NCBI GenBank assembly: GCA_021443285.1
Contig: JABUUG010000051.1
Coordinates: forward strand, 12,338-19,929
Direction: 5' to 3'
DNA: 7,592 nt
From: Bacteroidaceae bacterium
Lineage (GTDB): Bacteria; Bacteroidota; Bacteroidia; Bacteroidales; Bacteroidaceae
The first letter of the stretch is position 1. Each line of letters starts with the position of its first letter. A program made the position numbers and the translations under genes. This document shows, one piece after another, positions 1 to 6,987 of this stretch. The notes under the pieces are model-generated. The model saw only the letters and a list, made by a program, of their open reading frames with translations. It did no database searches and was not told the DNA's origin.

Positions 1-852
1 GAAGATGTCATTGGCATTGTTGGCGGCGATGAAACGCTTCACGGGCAGCCCCATCTGATGGCCGAACAGTGCGGCGCAGATATTCCCGAAATTGCCGCTT
101 GGCACACAGATCACGAAATCCTTCTCCCTGCCAATCTTCTTCATCTGGGCGTAGGCATAGAAGTAATAGAACGCCTGAGGCAGGAAGCGCGCCACATTTA
201 TCGAGTTGGCGGATGTCAGCTTCATGTGCTCGTTGAGGTCTTTGTCCATGAATGCCGACTTCACCAATGCCTGGCAGTCGTCGAACACACCGTCAATCTC
301 TACGGCGGTGATGTTTCTGCCCAGCGTGGTGAACTGGCTCTCCTGTATCCTGCTGACCTTACCCTTCGGATAAAGCACATAGACGTGTATGCCATCCACT
401 CCGAGGAAGCCGTTTGCCACAGCGGACCCGGTATCGCCGGATGTCGCGACAAGCACATTCACCTGCCCGCCCTTGTTCTCCTTATTGATGAAATACTGCA
501 GCAGACGCGCCATGAAGCGTGCGCCGACATCCTTGAAAGCGAGGGTAGGGCCATGGAAGAGCTCCAGGGCATATATGCCTTCCTCAACCTTGTTTATGGG
601 GCAGTCGAAGGCGAGGGTGTCATATACAATCTTCTTCAGGGAACCGGCATCCACATCCTCTCCGAAGAATGCGTCGGCCACCTTATAGGCTATCTCCTGG
701 AACGACAGGGTTTCTATATTGTCAAAGAACTCCTTCGGGAGTCGTTTTATGCTGTACGGCATATACAGACCGCGGTCTTCCGCCAGTCCGTTCACCACCG
801 CCTGCTCAAGAGTGGCATCGGCAGCCTTATGGTTTGTTGAAAAATATAACAT
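1..852 (-). CDS. thrC: Threonine synthase, N-terminal 284 residues (cut by left window edge)
   Basis: Threonine synthase is a cytoplasmic pyridoxal-phosphate enzyme that converts O-phosphohomoserine plus water to threonine and phosphate, the last step of threonine synthesis. The reading frame is open from the ATG at 852 to the window edge. The N-terminus (MLYFSTNHKAADATLEQAV) is typical of the family. Residues 100-110 (HGPTLAFKDVG) carry the PLP-binding lysine, K107. Residues 136-144 (ATSGDTGSA) and 251-257 (PSGNFGN) are the phosphate- and cofactor-binding loops of fold-type II PLP enzymes. The family is usually about 430 residues, so roughly a third is missing at the C-terminus, beyond the edge. 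It is the third gene of the thr operon, 177 bases after the ApgM-type gene. I see no convincing Shine-Dalgarno site before the start, as is normal in Bacteroidetes. The long open frame on the opposite strand here is a shadow of this gene. Confidence 0.96.
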   Translation of the reverse strand, partial: MLYFSTNHKAADATLEQAVVNGLAEDRGLYMPYSIKRLPKEFFDNIETLSFQEIAYKVADAFFGEDVDAGSLKKIVYDTLAFDCPINKVEEGIYALELFHGPTLAFKDVGARFMARLLQYFINKENKGGQVNVLVATSGDTGSAVANGFLGVDGIHVYVLYPKGKVSRIQESQFTTLGRNITAVEIDGVFDDCQALVKSAFMDKDLNEHMKLTSANSINVARFLPQAFYYFYAYAQMKKIGREKDFVICVPSGNFGNICAALFGHQMGLPVKRFIAANNANDIF

Positions 853-862
853 CAAATTATTT

Positions 863-893
863 ACTATTGGACTATTTACTATTTAACTATTGA
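863..893. repeat. Short AT-rich repeat, four ACTATT units just before thrC
   Basis: ACTATT occurs at 863, 871, 878 and 886 on the plus strand, a spacing of 8, 7 and 8 bases. Within this, an 11-base word TATTTACTATT is repeated exactly at 858-868 and 873-883. The array lies 11 to 41 bases upstream of the thrC start codon, in the probable 5' untranslated or intercistronic RNA. Units of 7-8 bases can gain or lose copies by slippage, which would change leader length, but that is inference. The run is unstructured and A/U-rich in the transcript, which suits ribosome access where no Shine-Dalgarno site is used. Confidence 0.75.
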
Positions 894-906
894 GGGGGAT
901 TTGGAT
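894..906 (-). promoter_or_regulatory. Shared 13-bp leader word, copy 1 (ATCCAAATCCCCC)
   Basis: On the coding strand this reads ATCCAAATCCCCC and ends 41 bases before the thrC ATG. The identical 13 bases occur at 7025-7037, ending 40 bases before the start of the binding-protein gene. The match in both sequence and distance is directly visible. Whether it is a binding site, a transcript element or part of a dispersed intergenic repeat cannot be told from two copies. Confidence 0.5.
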
Positions 907-973
907 ATTTTTGTATTTGGGTATTTCATGAAAACAAAGAGGAAGTGTGTGTTTGAGCAAAAGGTAATGTCAC

Positions 974-1028
974 TTTAACTCCCCTTTAACTCCCCTTTAC
1001 CTTCACTTTAACTCCCCTTTAACTTAAA
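974..1028. repeat. 11-bp tandem array between the ApgM-type gene and thrC
   Basis: Five consecutive 11-base units start at 974, 985, 996, 1007 and 1018. Units 1, 2 and 4 are identical (TTTAACTCCCC). Unit 3 (TTTACCTTCAC) matches at 8 of 11 positions and unit 5 (TTTAACTTAAA) keeps the first seven bases. A larger exact repeat of 21 bases is seen at 971-991 and 1004-1024, offset by 33 bases, three unit lengths. The array ends two bases before the stop codon of the upstream gene, so it forms its immediate 3' flank. On the transcribed strand the unit is GGGGAGTTAAA, a purine-rich run with regularly spaced G tracts. I know no named element with this unit. Confidence 0.9.
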
Positions 1029-1029
1029 C

Positions 1030-2256
1030 TTATGCTTTCATGAATGTCTCTATAAACTCCCGGAGCTTCAGCAGCCCGTATTCGCCTGCGATGCAGCTAT
1101 GCTCGTTATACTCCTGCACAGCATCGGGCGTTATCTCCTTGTGCCATATCAGGAACGGCACAGGTTCATTCACATGGGTGCGCGTCTCACATGGTGTCGG
1201 ATGGTCGGGCAGCACTGCCACGCAGATATTCTCATCCACCGACATAATATAGTCGTAGATGGGCTTCACTATGCGGTCGTTCAGGTACTCCGTAGCCTTT
1301 ATCTTCAGGGCGACGTCGCCGTCATGCCCTGCCTCGTCGGTTGCCTCCACATGGACGAACACGAAATCGTCGCCGCCCTTCAGTGCATTGACGGCAGCCT
1401 CCGCCTTCCCCTCATAGTTTGTGTCGGCAAGACCGGTCGCCCCTTCCACATTAATTATATTAAGACCTGCGTAATGCCCGATGCCTTTTATAAGGTCAAC
1501 GGCAGTGATCACCGACCCTTTCCGTATCTCCGGGAACTGCGAGAGCAGCGTCTCCATAGAAGGGCGGTATCCTCCACTCCATGGCCAGATGGAGTTAGCC
1601 TGTAGCTTGCCCTCCGCGGCCCTCTGCTTGTTGAAGGGGTGGTCGGCGAGAAGCGTCTGCGACTTCAGTATCAGTTCGTTTATCAGCATGGCTGTCGCCT
1701 TGTCGCCCTTTACGAGCAGCGGCTGCCATTCCTCATTCGGATGGTCGTGCGGCGGGGCGCAGTCTATATCCTTGCTTCCGCCTTTTATGATAAGGAGGTG
1801 GCGGTACTGAATGCCCTTCACGAACTTCACGCTGAATGTCCTGCCCTCCACAGTGTATTCGCCTGCGAGGTTCTCGTTGAGATAGTCGATGAGGATATGC
1901 GCGTCTGCTGTCTGCAGGTGCCCGCCGTGGTGGGTCATTATCCTCCCGTCCTTCAGCGAGATAATGTTGCAGCGCAGTGCGAGGTCGTCGCCAGCCATCT
2001 CATAGCCTATGGATGCCGCCTCAAGGGGTCCACGCCCCTCATACACAGTGTTCAGGTCGTAGCCGAGGATGGCAGTGTTTGCCACCTCACTGCCCGGCGG
2101 AAAGCCCTCTGGCACAGTTTGCAGCCTGCCTGTCTTTCCCTCGCGGGCAAGCCTGTCGATATGCGGTATGTTCGCAGCCTCAAGCGGTGTCTTGCCTCCA
2201 AGCGACGGCTGACGGTGGTCTGCCATGCCGTCGCCGAGTATTATCACGTGCTTCAT
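1030..2256 (-). CDS. apgM: ApgM-type alkaline-phosphatase-superfamily protein, proposed homoserine kinase
   Basis: This 408-residue protein belongs to the archaeal-type cofactor-independent phosphoglycerate mutase family, a metalloenzyme of the alkaline phosphatase superfamily. Visible metal-site motifs are ILGDGMAD (D9), the nucleophile region PGSEVANTAILGYD (S56), TDEAGHDGD (D307, H311), LPDHPTPC (D351, H352) and the downstream H361, matching the two-metal set of iPGM enzymes. Residues about 80-200 form the inserted substrate-domain region. The subgroup found next to threonine genes is named in protein-family collections as a proposed homoserine kinase. Here it lies between thrA and thrC, 11 bases after thrA, and no GHMP-kinase ThrB is present. 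I therefore infer that it makes O-phosphohomoserine from homoserine. The alternative is true phosphoglycerate mutase activity, or both. The family call is firm and the substrate call is contextual. The start at 2256 gives the conserved MKHVIILGDGMAD N-terminus. Confidence 0.92.
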   Translation of the reverse strand: MKHVIILGDGMADHRQPSLGGKTPLEAANIPHIDRLAREGKTGRLQTVPEGFPPGSEVANTAILGYDLNTVYEGRGPLEAASIGYEMAGDDLALRCNIISLKDGRIMTHHGGHLQTADAHILIDYLNENLAGEYTVEGRTFSVKFVKGIQYRHLLIIKGGSKDIDCAPPHDHPNEEWQPLLVKGDKATAMLINELILKSQTLLADHPFNKQRAAEGKLQANSIWPWSGGYRPSMETLLSQFPEIRKGSVITAVDLIKGIGHYAGLNIINVEGATGLADTNYEGKAEAAVNALKGGDDFVFVHVEATDEAGHDGDVALKIKATEYLNDRIVKPIYDYIMSVDENICVAVLPDHPTPCETRTHVNEPVPFLIWHKEITPDAVQEYNEHSCIAGEYGLLKLREFIETFMKA

Positions 2257-2267
2257 GCCTTGCTGAC

Positions 2268-4718
2268 TTACACGTTTGCTATAGACATTATATTCGCGAA
2301 CACGCCCGCTGCCGTTACGCTTGCGCCGGCACCGTAGCCCTGTATGAGCATCGGGTATTCGTGGTAGCGCTCAGTGGTGAGCAGCACTATGTTGTTGCTG
2401 CCCTCAAGCTGATAGAGCGGGTGGTCCTGCGGTATCTCCTGCAAGCCGATGCTCAGCCTGCCCTCTTCCATCTTTGCCACAAACCTCTGGCGCATACCCT
2501 TGGCGGCAAGCTCCTTGCGCTTCTCCTCGAAGGCGGCGTCGAGCTGCGGCAGGTTCTTCCAGAAGTCCTCCAGACTGCCGTCGAAGTACGACTGCGGCAC
2601 AAACAGGTGCTTCTCCACATCGTCTGCGCCGACCTTGTAGCCAGCCTCGCGCGAGAGGATGACAAGCTTGCGCAGCACATCCATGCCGCTGAGGTCTATG
2701 CGCGGGTCCGGCTCTGCATAGCCCTCTTCCTTCGCCCGGCGCACAGTCTCGCTGAACGGCACATCTGCCGATAGTTCGTTGAATATATAGTTGAGCGTGC
2801 CGCTGAGCACAGCCTCTATCTTCAGTATGCGGTCGCCGGAGTTCACGAGGTCGTTGATGGTGCCGATGATGGGCAGTCCTGCGCCCACATTCGTCTCGAA
2901 GCGGAACTTCACGCCGCGTGCCAGGGCAGTGTCCTTCAGCAGCTTGTAGTTGGAGTATTCCGACGAGGCGGCTATCTTGTTGCAGGCTATCACGCTCACA
3001 TTGTTCTGCAGCAGCGGCAGGTAGATGTCCGCCACTTCCTTTGACGCTGTGCAATCCACGAACACGCTGTTGAAGATGTTCATCTCCAGCACCTTATCGC
3101 GTAGCGATGTGATGGTTGAAGGCTCGGCAGCGTCGAGCAGACTGCGGTAGTCGGCAAGGTCTATGCCGTCGCGGTTGAACACAGCCTTCTTGCTGGAGGC
3201 TATGCCCACCACATTGAGCTTCAGGCGGCGTGTCTTCTTCAGCTCTTCCTGCTGCGAGCGTATCTGCTCCACAAGCTTGCCGCCCACATTGCCCACGCCG
3301 CAGATGAAGAGGTTCAGCACATTGTATTCGCTGAGGAAGAACGAGTCGTGCAGCACATTGAGCGACTTACGCAACAGGTCGCGCTGCACCACAAACGAGA
3401 TGTTCGTCTCCGAAGCTCCCTGCGCACAGGCTATGACGCTGATACCGGAACGGCCGAGCGTGCCGAACAACTTGCCCGCAATGCCCGGCGTGTGCTTCAT
3501 ATTCTCGCCCACGATGGCTATTGTCGCCAGTCCGCGCTCCAGCTGCATGGGGTACATCGCACCCGTCTTTATCTCGTTGGCAAACTCCGCGTCGAGCACC
3601 TCCACAGCGGTTGCCGCGTCTGCCTCCTTCACGCCTATTGACGTGGAGTTCTCCGACGATGCCTGGCTCACCATGAACACGCTGATACCGGCATCGGCAA
3701 GCGAGGTGAATATGCGTCGGTTCACGCCTATCACGCCCACCATGGACAGTCCCGTCACCGTGATGAGTGCGGTGTCGCTGATGGACGATATGCCCTTGAT
3801 AGGCTTGGCGTCATTCGTCACCTTGTCGCAGATGATGCTGCCCGCATTGTTCGGGTTGAAGGTGTTCAGCACACGGATGGGTATATGCTTCACGCATACG
3901 GGGTATATCGTTGGCGGATAGACCACCTTTGCGCCGAAATTGCACAGCTCGGTGGCCTCCACATACGACAGTTCGTTTATGGTATAGGCTGTCGGGATTA
4001 CTCTTGGGTCGGCTGTCAGGAAACCATCAACATCGGTCCATATCTGCAGCTCCTCCGCATCGAGGGCGGCAGCGAGTATGGCGGCGGTATAGTCGGAACC
4101 GCCACGACCGAGGTTTGTGGTGCGCCCGGTGGCTATATCCCTTGATATGAAACCGCCGCACACCGTTATCTTCGGCATATCGGCAAACGCCTCCTTTATC
4201 AGGCGCTTGGTCTCTTCTGTCACCAGCGTGTGCTTGCCGCCCCTGCCCACCTTGCGCTCTGTGCGTATGAACGAGCGCGAGTCCATCCACTGCGCGCCTT
4301 TTATCACGGCAGCCATTATCTGCGACGACACGCGCTCACCGTAAGCCACGATAGCGTCCTGCGTCTTGCCGCTGAGGTCATGGATGAGATATACACCGAA
4401 GAGAATGCTTTTCAGCTGCTCGAAAAGTTGGTCAACCTTATTGAAAAGTTCCTCTCTCTGCTTGGCACGGGTGACGAGAGTGTCTATCATCTGATGATGA
4501 CGGTTCACCATCTGCTCAAACTCCTGCTTATAACTCTCTTCGCCTTTCAGCGCCAACTCCGACAAATGGAGGAGCTGGTCGGTAACACCGCCAAGGGCAG
4601 AAACAACAACAATCACAGGCTGCCCACTCTGCTTGGCCTCCTTTTCTACAATGCGCCGGAGGCTCTGGACGCTCTGAACGGAACCAACGCTTGTTCCGCC
4701 AAACTTCAGTACTTTCAT
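2268..4718 (-). CDS. thrA: Bifunctional aspartokinase / homoserine dehydrogenase
   Basis: This 816-residue fusion catalyses the first (aspartate to aspartyl phosphate) and third (aspartate semialdehyde to homoserine) steps of the threonine pathway in the cytoplasm. Residues 1-300 are the kinase: KFGGTS at 5-10, GRGGSDYTA at 204-212, TDVDGFLTADPR at 228-239 and FGAKVVYPPT at 261-270. Two ACT-type regulatory repeats follow at about 320-360 (GLSMVGVIGV) and 398-445 (ending SETNISFVV), the usual site of threonine feedback inhibition. The dehydrogenase begins at about 468 with a Rossmann motif GVGNVG (474-479). It continues with ACNK (K581), ETNVGAGLP (608-616), LSGTLNYIFN (638-647) and EPDPRIDLSGMDVLRK (669-684). 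E669, D680 and K684 match the spacing of the known homoserine dehydrogenase active-site residues. Length fits E. coli ThrA (820). It heads the thr operon and has a 376-base gap upstream. Confidence 0.98.
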   Translation of the reverse strand: MKVLKFGGTSVGSVQSVQSLRRIVEKEAKQSGQPVIVVVSALGGVTDQLLHLSELALKGEESYKQEFEQMVNRHHQMIDTLVTRAKQREELFNKVDQLFEQLKSILFGVYLIHDLSGKTQDAIVAYGERVSSQIMAAVIKGAQWMDSRSFIRTERKVGRGGKHTLVTEETKRLIKEAFADMPKITVCGGFISRDIATGRTTNLGRGGSDYTAAILAAALDAEELQIWTDVDGFLTADPRVIPTAYTINELSYVEATELCNFGAKVVYPPTIYPVCVKHIPIRVLNTFNPNNAGSIICDKVTNDAKPIKGISSISDTALITVTGLSMVGVIGVNRRIFTSLADAGISVFMVSQASSENSTSIGVKEADAATAVEVLDAEFANEIKTGAMYPMQLERGLATIAIVGENMKHTPGIAGKLFGTLGRSGISVIACAQGASETNISFVVQRDLLRKSLNVLHDSFFLSEYNVLNLFICGVGNVGGKLVEQIRSQQEELKKTRRLKLNVVGIASSKKAVFNRDGIDLADYRSLLDAAEPSTITSLRDKVLEMNIFNSVFVDCTASKEVADIYLPLLQNNVSVIACNKIAASSEYSNYKLLKDTALARGVKFRFETNVGAGLPIIGTINDLVNSGDRILKIEAVLSGTLNYIFNELSADVPFSETVRRAKEEGYAEPDPRIDLSGMDVLRKLVILSREAGYKVGADDVEKHLFVPQSYFDGSLEDFWKNLPQLDAAFEEKRKELAAKGMRQRFVAKMEEGRLSIGLQEIPQDHPLYQLEGSNNIVLLTTERYHEYPMLIQGYGAGASVTAAGVFANIMSIANV

Positions 4719-4811
4719 AAATGAATATAAAATTACATGGTCTGCCCAACAACGAAATGGGTTTTACGCCATGCTGTTAATAATATATATATGTGAAAAA
4801 AGCGCGGCGAA

Positions 4812-4870
4812 GTTACGGCTAAACAAAAACAATACGCCGTAAGCGAGTGAAAAAATCTCCTGCTTACGGC
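4812..4870 (-). promoter_or_regulatory. Candidate attenuator-like element with three competing arms in the thrA leader
   Basis: On the transcribed strand, arm A (GCCGTAAGC, 4870-4862) pairs perfectly over nine bases with arm B (GCTTACGGC, 4844-4836), enclosing a 17-base loop. A third arm C (GCCGTAA, 4819-4813) repeats the first seven bases of A and can pair with the same seven bases of B. The A:B and B:C hairpins are therefore mutually exclusive. Fifteen bases past arm C, after a GC-rich stretch (CTTCGCCGCGC), comes a run of six T at 4801-4796. Competing hairpins followed by a T run are the layout of a transcription attenuator, and the position before a feedback-regulated biosynthetic gene fits. 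The sensing signal is unknown and a clean terminator stem touching the T run is not visible, so the regulatory role is inference. Confidence 0.4.
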
Positions 4871-4984
4871 AAATTGTTGAGCGGTAGTAATTTATCTAAT
4901 GCATAAAAGCTGCAAAACGAAGGGGATATGGACTAAAAGGCCACTTGCTGGGCATAAAATGGCATGAAATCAAAGGAATTTTGT

Positions 4985-5012
4985 TAAAAGGTGGTAAGAT
5001 GACCACCTTTTA
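4985..5012 (-). terminator. Probable intrinsic terminator after the outer-membrane protein gene
   Basis: A perfect 11-base inverted repeat (TAAAAGGTGGT at 4985-4995 and ACCACCTTTTA at 5002-5012) encloses a six-base loop. It begins 82 bases past the stop codon of the outer-membrane protein gene. The stem has a central GGTGG/CCACC core with A-rich and T-rich flanks, so it can work as a terminator in either direction, but only minus-strand genes are near. It would separate the envelope gene group from the thr operon. The T tract (TTTT) is part of the stem rather than a long tail, so efficiency is uncertain. Confidence 0.75.
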
Positions 5013-5094
5013 GTGCATTTATATTTTTTAATTTCATACAATAATCGTCAGTAAGTTGGGCATTACCATTTGGAGACATCTGCCCCACCTATAC

Positions 5095-5856
5095 CTAATC
5101 TCCCTTGTCCTTCTTTATAAGGTCGAAGAGGTAGGTGAGTTTTATTACGATGTTGCCGAAGGCGGACTTGGCGAAAAAGTCGCGCTTGGAGTCTTTGTAG
5201 ATGTTGCCGAGTCCGAAGTAGTAGCGGCCCTCAACGAGGAAGTGGCCTATCTTCGGGTGGGAGTATTCCAGACCCGCGCCTGCCATGATACCGTAGTCGA
5301 ACTTGTTCTGTACGCGCATCGTGTCCTGTGCCACCGTCTGCGAGGCGCGTTTGCTCATGTTGTATTCCGCCGGGTTATAAACGTCGAAGTTTGCGGTGTG
5401 CGAGTCGCTGATGCATATTCCAAACTGCGGGCCTGCCTTGGCGAAGAAGCTGAAGCCCTTTTTCTCGCGTCCCCATGCCAGATGGGCGTAGAGGGGTATC
5501 TGCACGTAGGTGAGGTTGCGCTTGTACTCCATGGGGATGTTCGTTTCCGGCAGTGTTACGGGCGCGTCCTGGCCATCGAGTATTTTCTCCTTCCATCCTA
5601 TCTGGGCGTAGTTCACCTCGCCGCCTATGGCGCATACTGTGCTGAAATATTTCTCACAGGTGTAGCGTGCGGACAGTCCGAAGGTCATTCCTCCGTACAT
5701 CGTCTGCGGCACCGATGGCGTGAAGCCGACATTGCTCAGTATATATCCGGCGTTTCCGCCTAAGGCAAAACGGCTGCGATGCTCTCCCACCTGCGCAAAC
5801 GCGGAGGCGGACAGCACTGTGATAAACATGATAGCAAGGACTCTCTTCTTCATCAT
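5095..5856 (-). CDS. Small beta-barrel outer-membrane protein (porin-like / PorT-like family)
   Basis: This 253-residue protein starts with a classical signal peptide, MMKKRVLAIMFITVLSASAFA, with cleavage likely after residue 21 before QVGEH. The mature part shows alternating polar/hydrophobic segments rich in Gly, Tyr and Phe, such as ALGGNAGYILS, GGMTFGLSARYT, VQIPLYAHLAW, FFAKAGPQFGI, YGIMAGAGLEYS and VEGRYYFGLGNI. The 'QIPLY' strand followed by 'KAGPQ' and a late 'GAGLEY' is typical of the eight-to-ten-strand OMP_b-brl family common in Bacteroidetes. It most likely sits in the outer membrane; transport, anchoring or assembly function is unknown. It starts six bases after the stop of the binding-protein gene, so the two are almost certainly co-transcribed. 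Two ATG codons stand in tandem (5856 and 5853) and either may be used. The last strand is followed by a charged tail (DLIKKDKGD), so the chain does not end in the usual aromatic residue. Confidence 0.82.
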   Translation of the reverse strand: MMKKRVLAIMFITVLSASAFAQVGEHRSRFALGGNAGYILSNVGFTPSVPQTMYGGMTFGLSARYTCEKYFSTVCAIGGEVNYAQIGWKEKILDGQDAPVTLPETNIPMEYKRNLTYVQIPLYAHLAWGREKKGFSFFAKAGPQFGICISDSHTANFDVYNPAEYNMSKRASQTVAQDTMRVQNKFDYGIMAGAGLEYSHPKIGHFLVEGRYYFGLGNIYKDSKRDFFAKSAFGNIVIKLTYLFDLIKKDKGD

Positions 5857-5862
5857 CTGGGT

Positions 5863-6984
5863 TTAGAATGCCACCTCGTAGATACCCCTGTCGCGGTTGA
5901 AGTGTATGAACTTGAAGCCTATGTTCTGCATGCCGCCGTTCTGTCCCACCTGTGCGAAATGTATGCGCGACTGCAGGGCGTCGTTGTTCGGATAGATGCC
6001 CTTGTAGTCGTTGCCCATCTTCGAGAATCCGCGGAAGAAGAAGCGGCCGTGGTCGTAGCCCATTATGCCGAAGCGAGGGTTGTAGTCGAGCATCTCGCAG
6101 CCGAACTTTGCCCTGTACTTCTCCGTGAATATCTTGGTTGCGGATCCCTGTGGGTTGTAATATGAGTGGGTGGGGATGTAGGTGTCGAAGCGGTGGAAGA
6201 ACTCTGCGTAGGCGTTTGTGTACATGAGCCACTCCGTATATCCGAAGAGCGAAACCTTGACTTTCGGATTGGTCTTCATCAGTGCGTCGAGCTTCTTGAA
6301 GGCATCCTTTACGGCAGTGTTGCTGGCGGAGTTCAGCACCACGATGTTTGGCTTTGTGGCGTTGAAGGCCTTGGCGAAGAGGTTGTCGGCGGTGGTGAGG
6401 TTCGTCATGGTGTACGCCACCTTGTTTGTCGTCATCTCTCGTTTCAGGTCGGCGGTGAAATCTCCCTTGTTTGTCTGTTCGTCGTTGCATCCCACAACCA
6501 CCACCTGATAGTTCTTGAAGTATTCGCAGAACTGCTTTATCTCGTTCTTCCGTGCCAGTGCGGGCTCGATGTAAACCTGGAACACGTTCTTATACTTGCC
6601 CGAAGGGTTCTCGTTTATGGAGAACGGTATGATAACCTTTGCGCCGTACTTCTCCGCAAACTCCTGTAGGGCTGGTATCTGCTTTGTGTACATGGGGCCG
6701 AAGAACAGGTCGCACTTTCTGGCGTTGGGGTCTTGCAGTATGATGTTTATGTCGGAGTCCTTGTGGAAGTTCCATGCAAAGAAGTTCACTTGCACACCCT
6801 CTTTCTCAAGTTCCTCGGCGGCCATTATGAGGCCGCGGTAGTATTCCACTGCACGCTTGCCGTCGCCGTCCTCGTTGTGGAGGGGCAGGGCTATTCCGAC
6901 ATTCAGTGGCACAAGCGCTAATGCGCAGGTAAGGTTTACAAGCAGCATCGCCAGGACTGCTGCAATTCGTTTGGAGATTGACAT
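5863..6984 (-). CDS. Periplasmic binding-protein-like protein (type 1 fold), no transporter partner
   Basis: This 373-residue protein has a signal peptide (KRIAAVLAMLLVNLTCALA, cleavage probably near residue 23). The C20 context (NLTC) is a poor lipobox, so it is more likely a soluble periplasmic protein than a lipoprotein. The mature chain reads as a type 1 periplasmic binding fold: VGIALPLH (29-36), a helix with AAEELEKEGVQV (55-66), CDLFFGPMYTKQIPALQEFA (91-110), then KVIIPFSINENP (116-127), VVVVGC in the second lobe, and PNIVVLNSASNTAVKDAF. The 'DLFFGP' segment is the counterpart of the ligand-lobe motif of branched-chain amino-acid binding proteins. In many Bacteroidetes related domains are fused to LysM peptidoglycan-binding modules; no LysM is seen here. 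No ABC permease or ATPase gene is adjacent, so a role in uptake is not supported. It lies between an M64 peptidase and an outer-membrane barrel, which suggests an envelope job. Confidence 0.78.
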   Translation of the reverse strand: MSISKRIAAVLAMLLVNLTCALALVPLNVGIALPLHNEDGDGKRAVEYYRGLIMAAEELEKEGVQVNFFAWNFHKDSDINIILQDPNARKCDLFFGPMYTKQIPALQEFAEKYGAKVIIPFSINENPSGKYKNVFQVYIEPALARKNEIKQFCEYFKNYQVVVVGCNDEQTNKGDFTADLKREMTTNKVAYTMTNLTTADNLFAKAFNATKPNIVVLNSASNTAVKDAFKKLDALMKTNPKVKVSLFGYTEWLMYTNAYAEFFHRFDTYIPTHSYYNPQGSATKIFTEKYRAKFGCEMLDYNPRFGIMGYDHGRFFFRGFSKMGNDYKGIYPNNDALQSRIHFAQVGQNGGMQNIGFKFIHFNRDRGIYEVAF

Positions 6985-6987
6985 ATT

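Larger units (their letters stand above)
4719..5094 (-). other. Intergenic region and probable leader of the thr operon
   Basis: This 376-base gap between the outer-membrane protein gene and thrA holds no convincing gene. Read on the minus strand it contains, in order, a 7-of-8-pair imperfect hairpin (5055-5062 with 5081-5088), a strong terminator-like hairpin (4985-5012), an unremarkable AT-rich stretch, a hairpin with competing arms (4812-4870), a run of six T (4796-4801) and an AT-rich run up to the thrA ATG. The thr operon promoter must lie here unless transcription reads through from upstream. I found no convincing Bacteroidetes-type promoter pair (TTTG near -33 with TAnnTTTG near -7). 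No start-codon-led short frame rich in threonine or isoleucine codons, as in the enterobacterial thr leader, was found near the competing hairpins. Confidence 0.6.

Noticed and set aside
58..840. 260-codon open frame on the plus strand
   Set aside because: It lies fully antisense to thrC, whose minus-strand frame has the PLP motif and clear family sequence; the plus frame has no recognisable domain and reflects codon bias of the real gene.
1639..2774. Long overlapping plus-strand frames opposite the ApgM-type gene and the 3' end of thrA
   Set aside because: They are antisense to genes with intact catalytic motifs and show Cys/His/Leu-rich translations without domains.
3163..3921. 252-codon open frame on the plus strand
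   Set aside because: Antisense to the ACT and dehydrogenase parts of thrA; low-complexity Ser/Pro-rich translation with no family resemblance.
4728..4735. TAATTTTA on the minus strand, one base off the Bacteroidetes -7 box TAnnTTTG, before thrA
   Set aside because: It ends only nine bases before the ATG, the final G is missing, and the nearest TTG upstream is at an ill-fitting distance; too weak to annotate as a promoter.
4757..4772. ATGG/CCAT inverted repeat in the thrA leader
   Set aside because: Only four pairs around an eight-base loop; expected by chance.
5654..6490. 278-codon open frame on the minus strand in another frame
   Set aside because: Overlaps the binding-protein and barrel genes out of frame; Arg/His/Gln-rich translation typical of a shifted frame in GC-rich codons.
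6922..6928. Cys20 of the binding-protein-like protein as a lipoprotein cleavage site
   Set aside because: The residues before it (N-L-T) do not fit a lipobox, where a Leu three before and a Gly or Ala one before the Cys are expected; an ordinary signal peptidase site after CALA is more likely.
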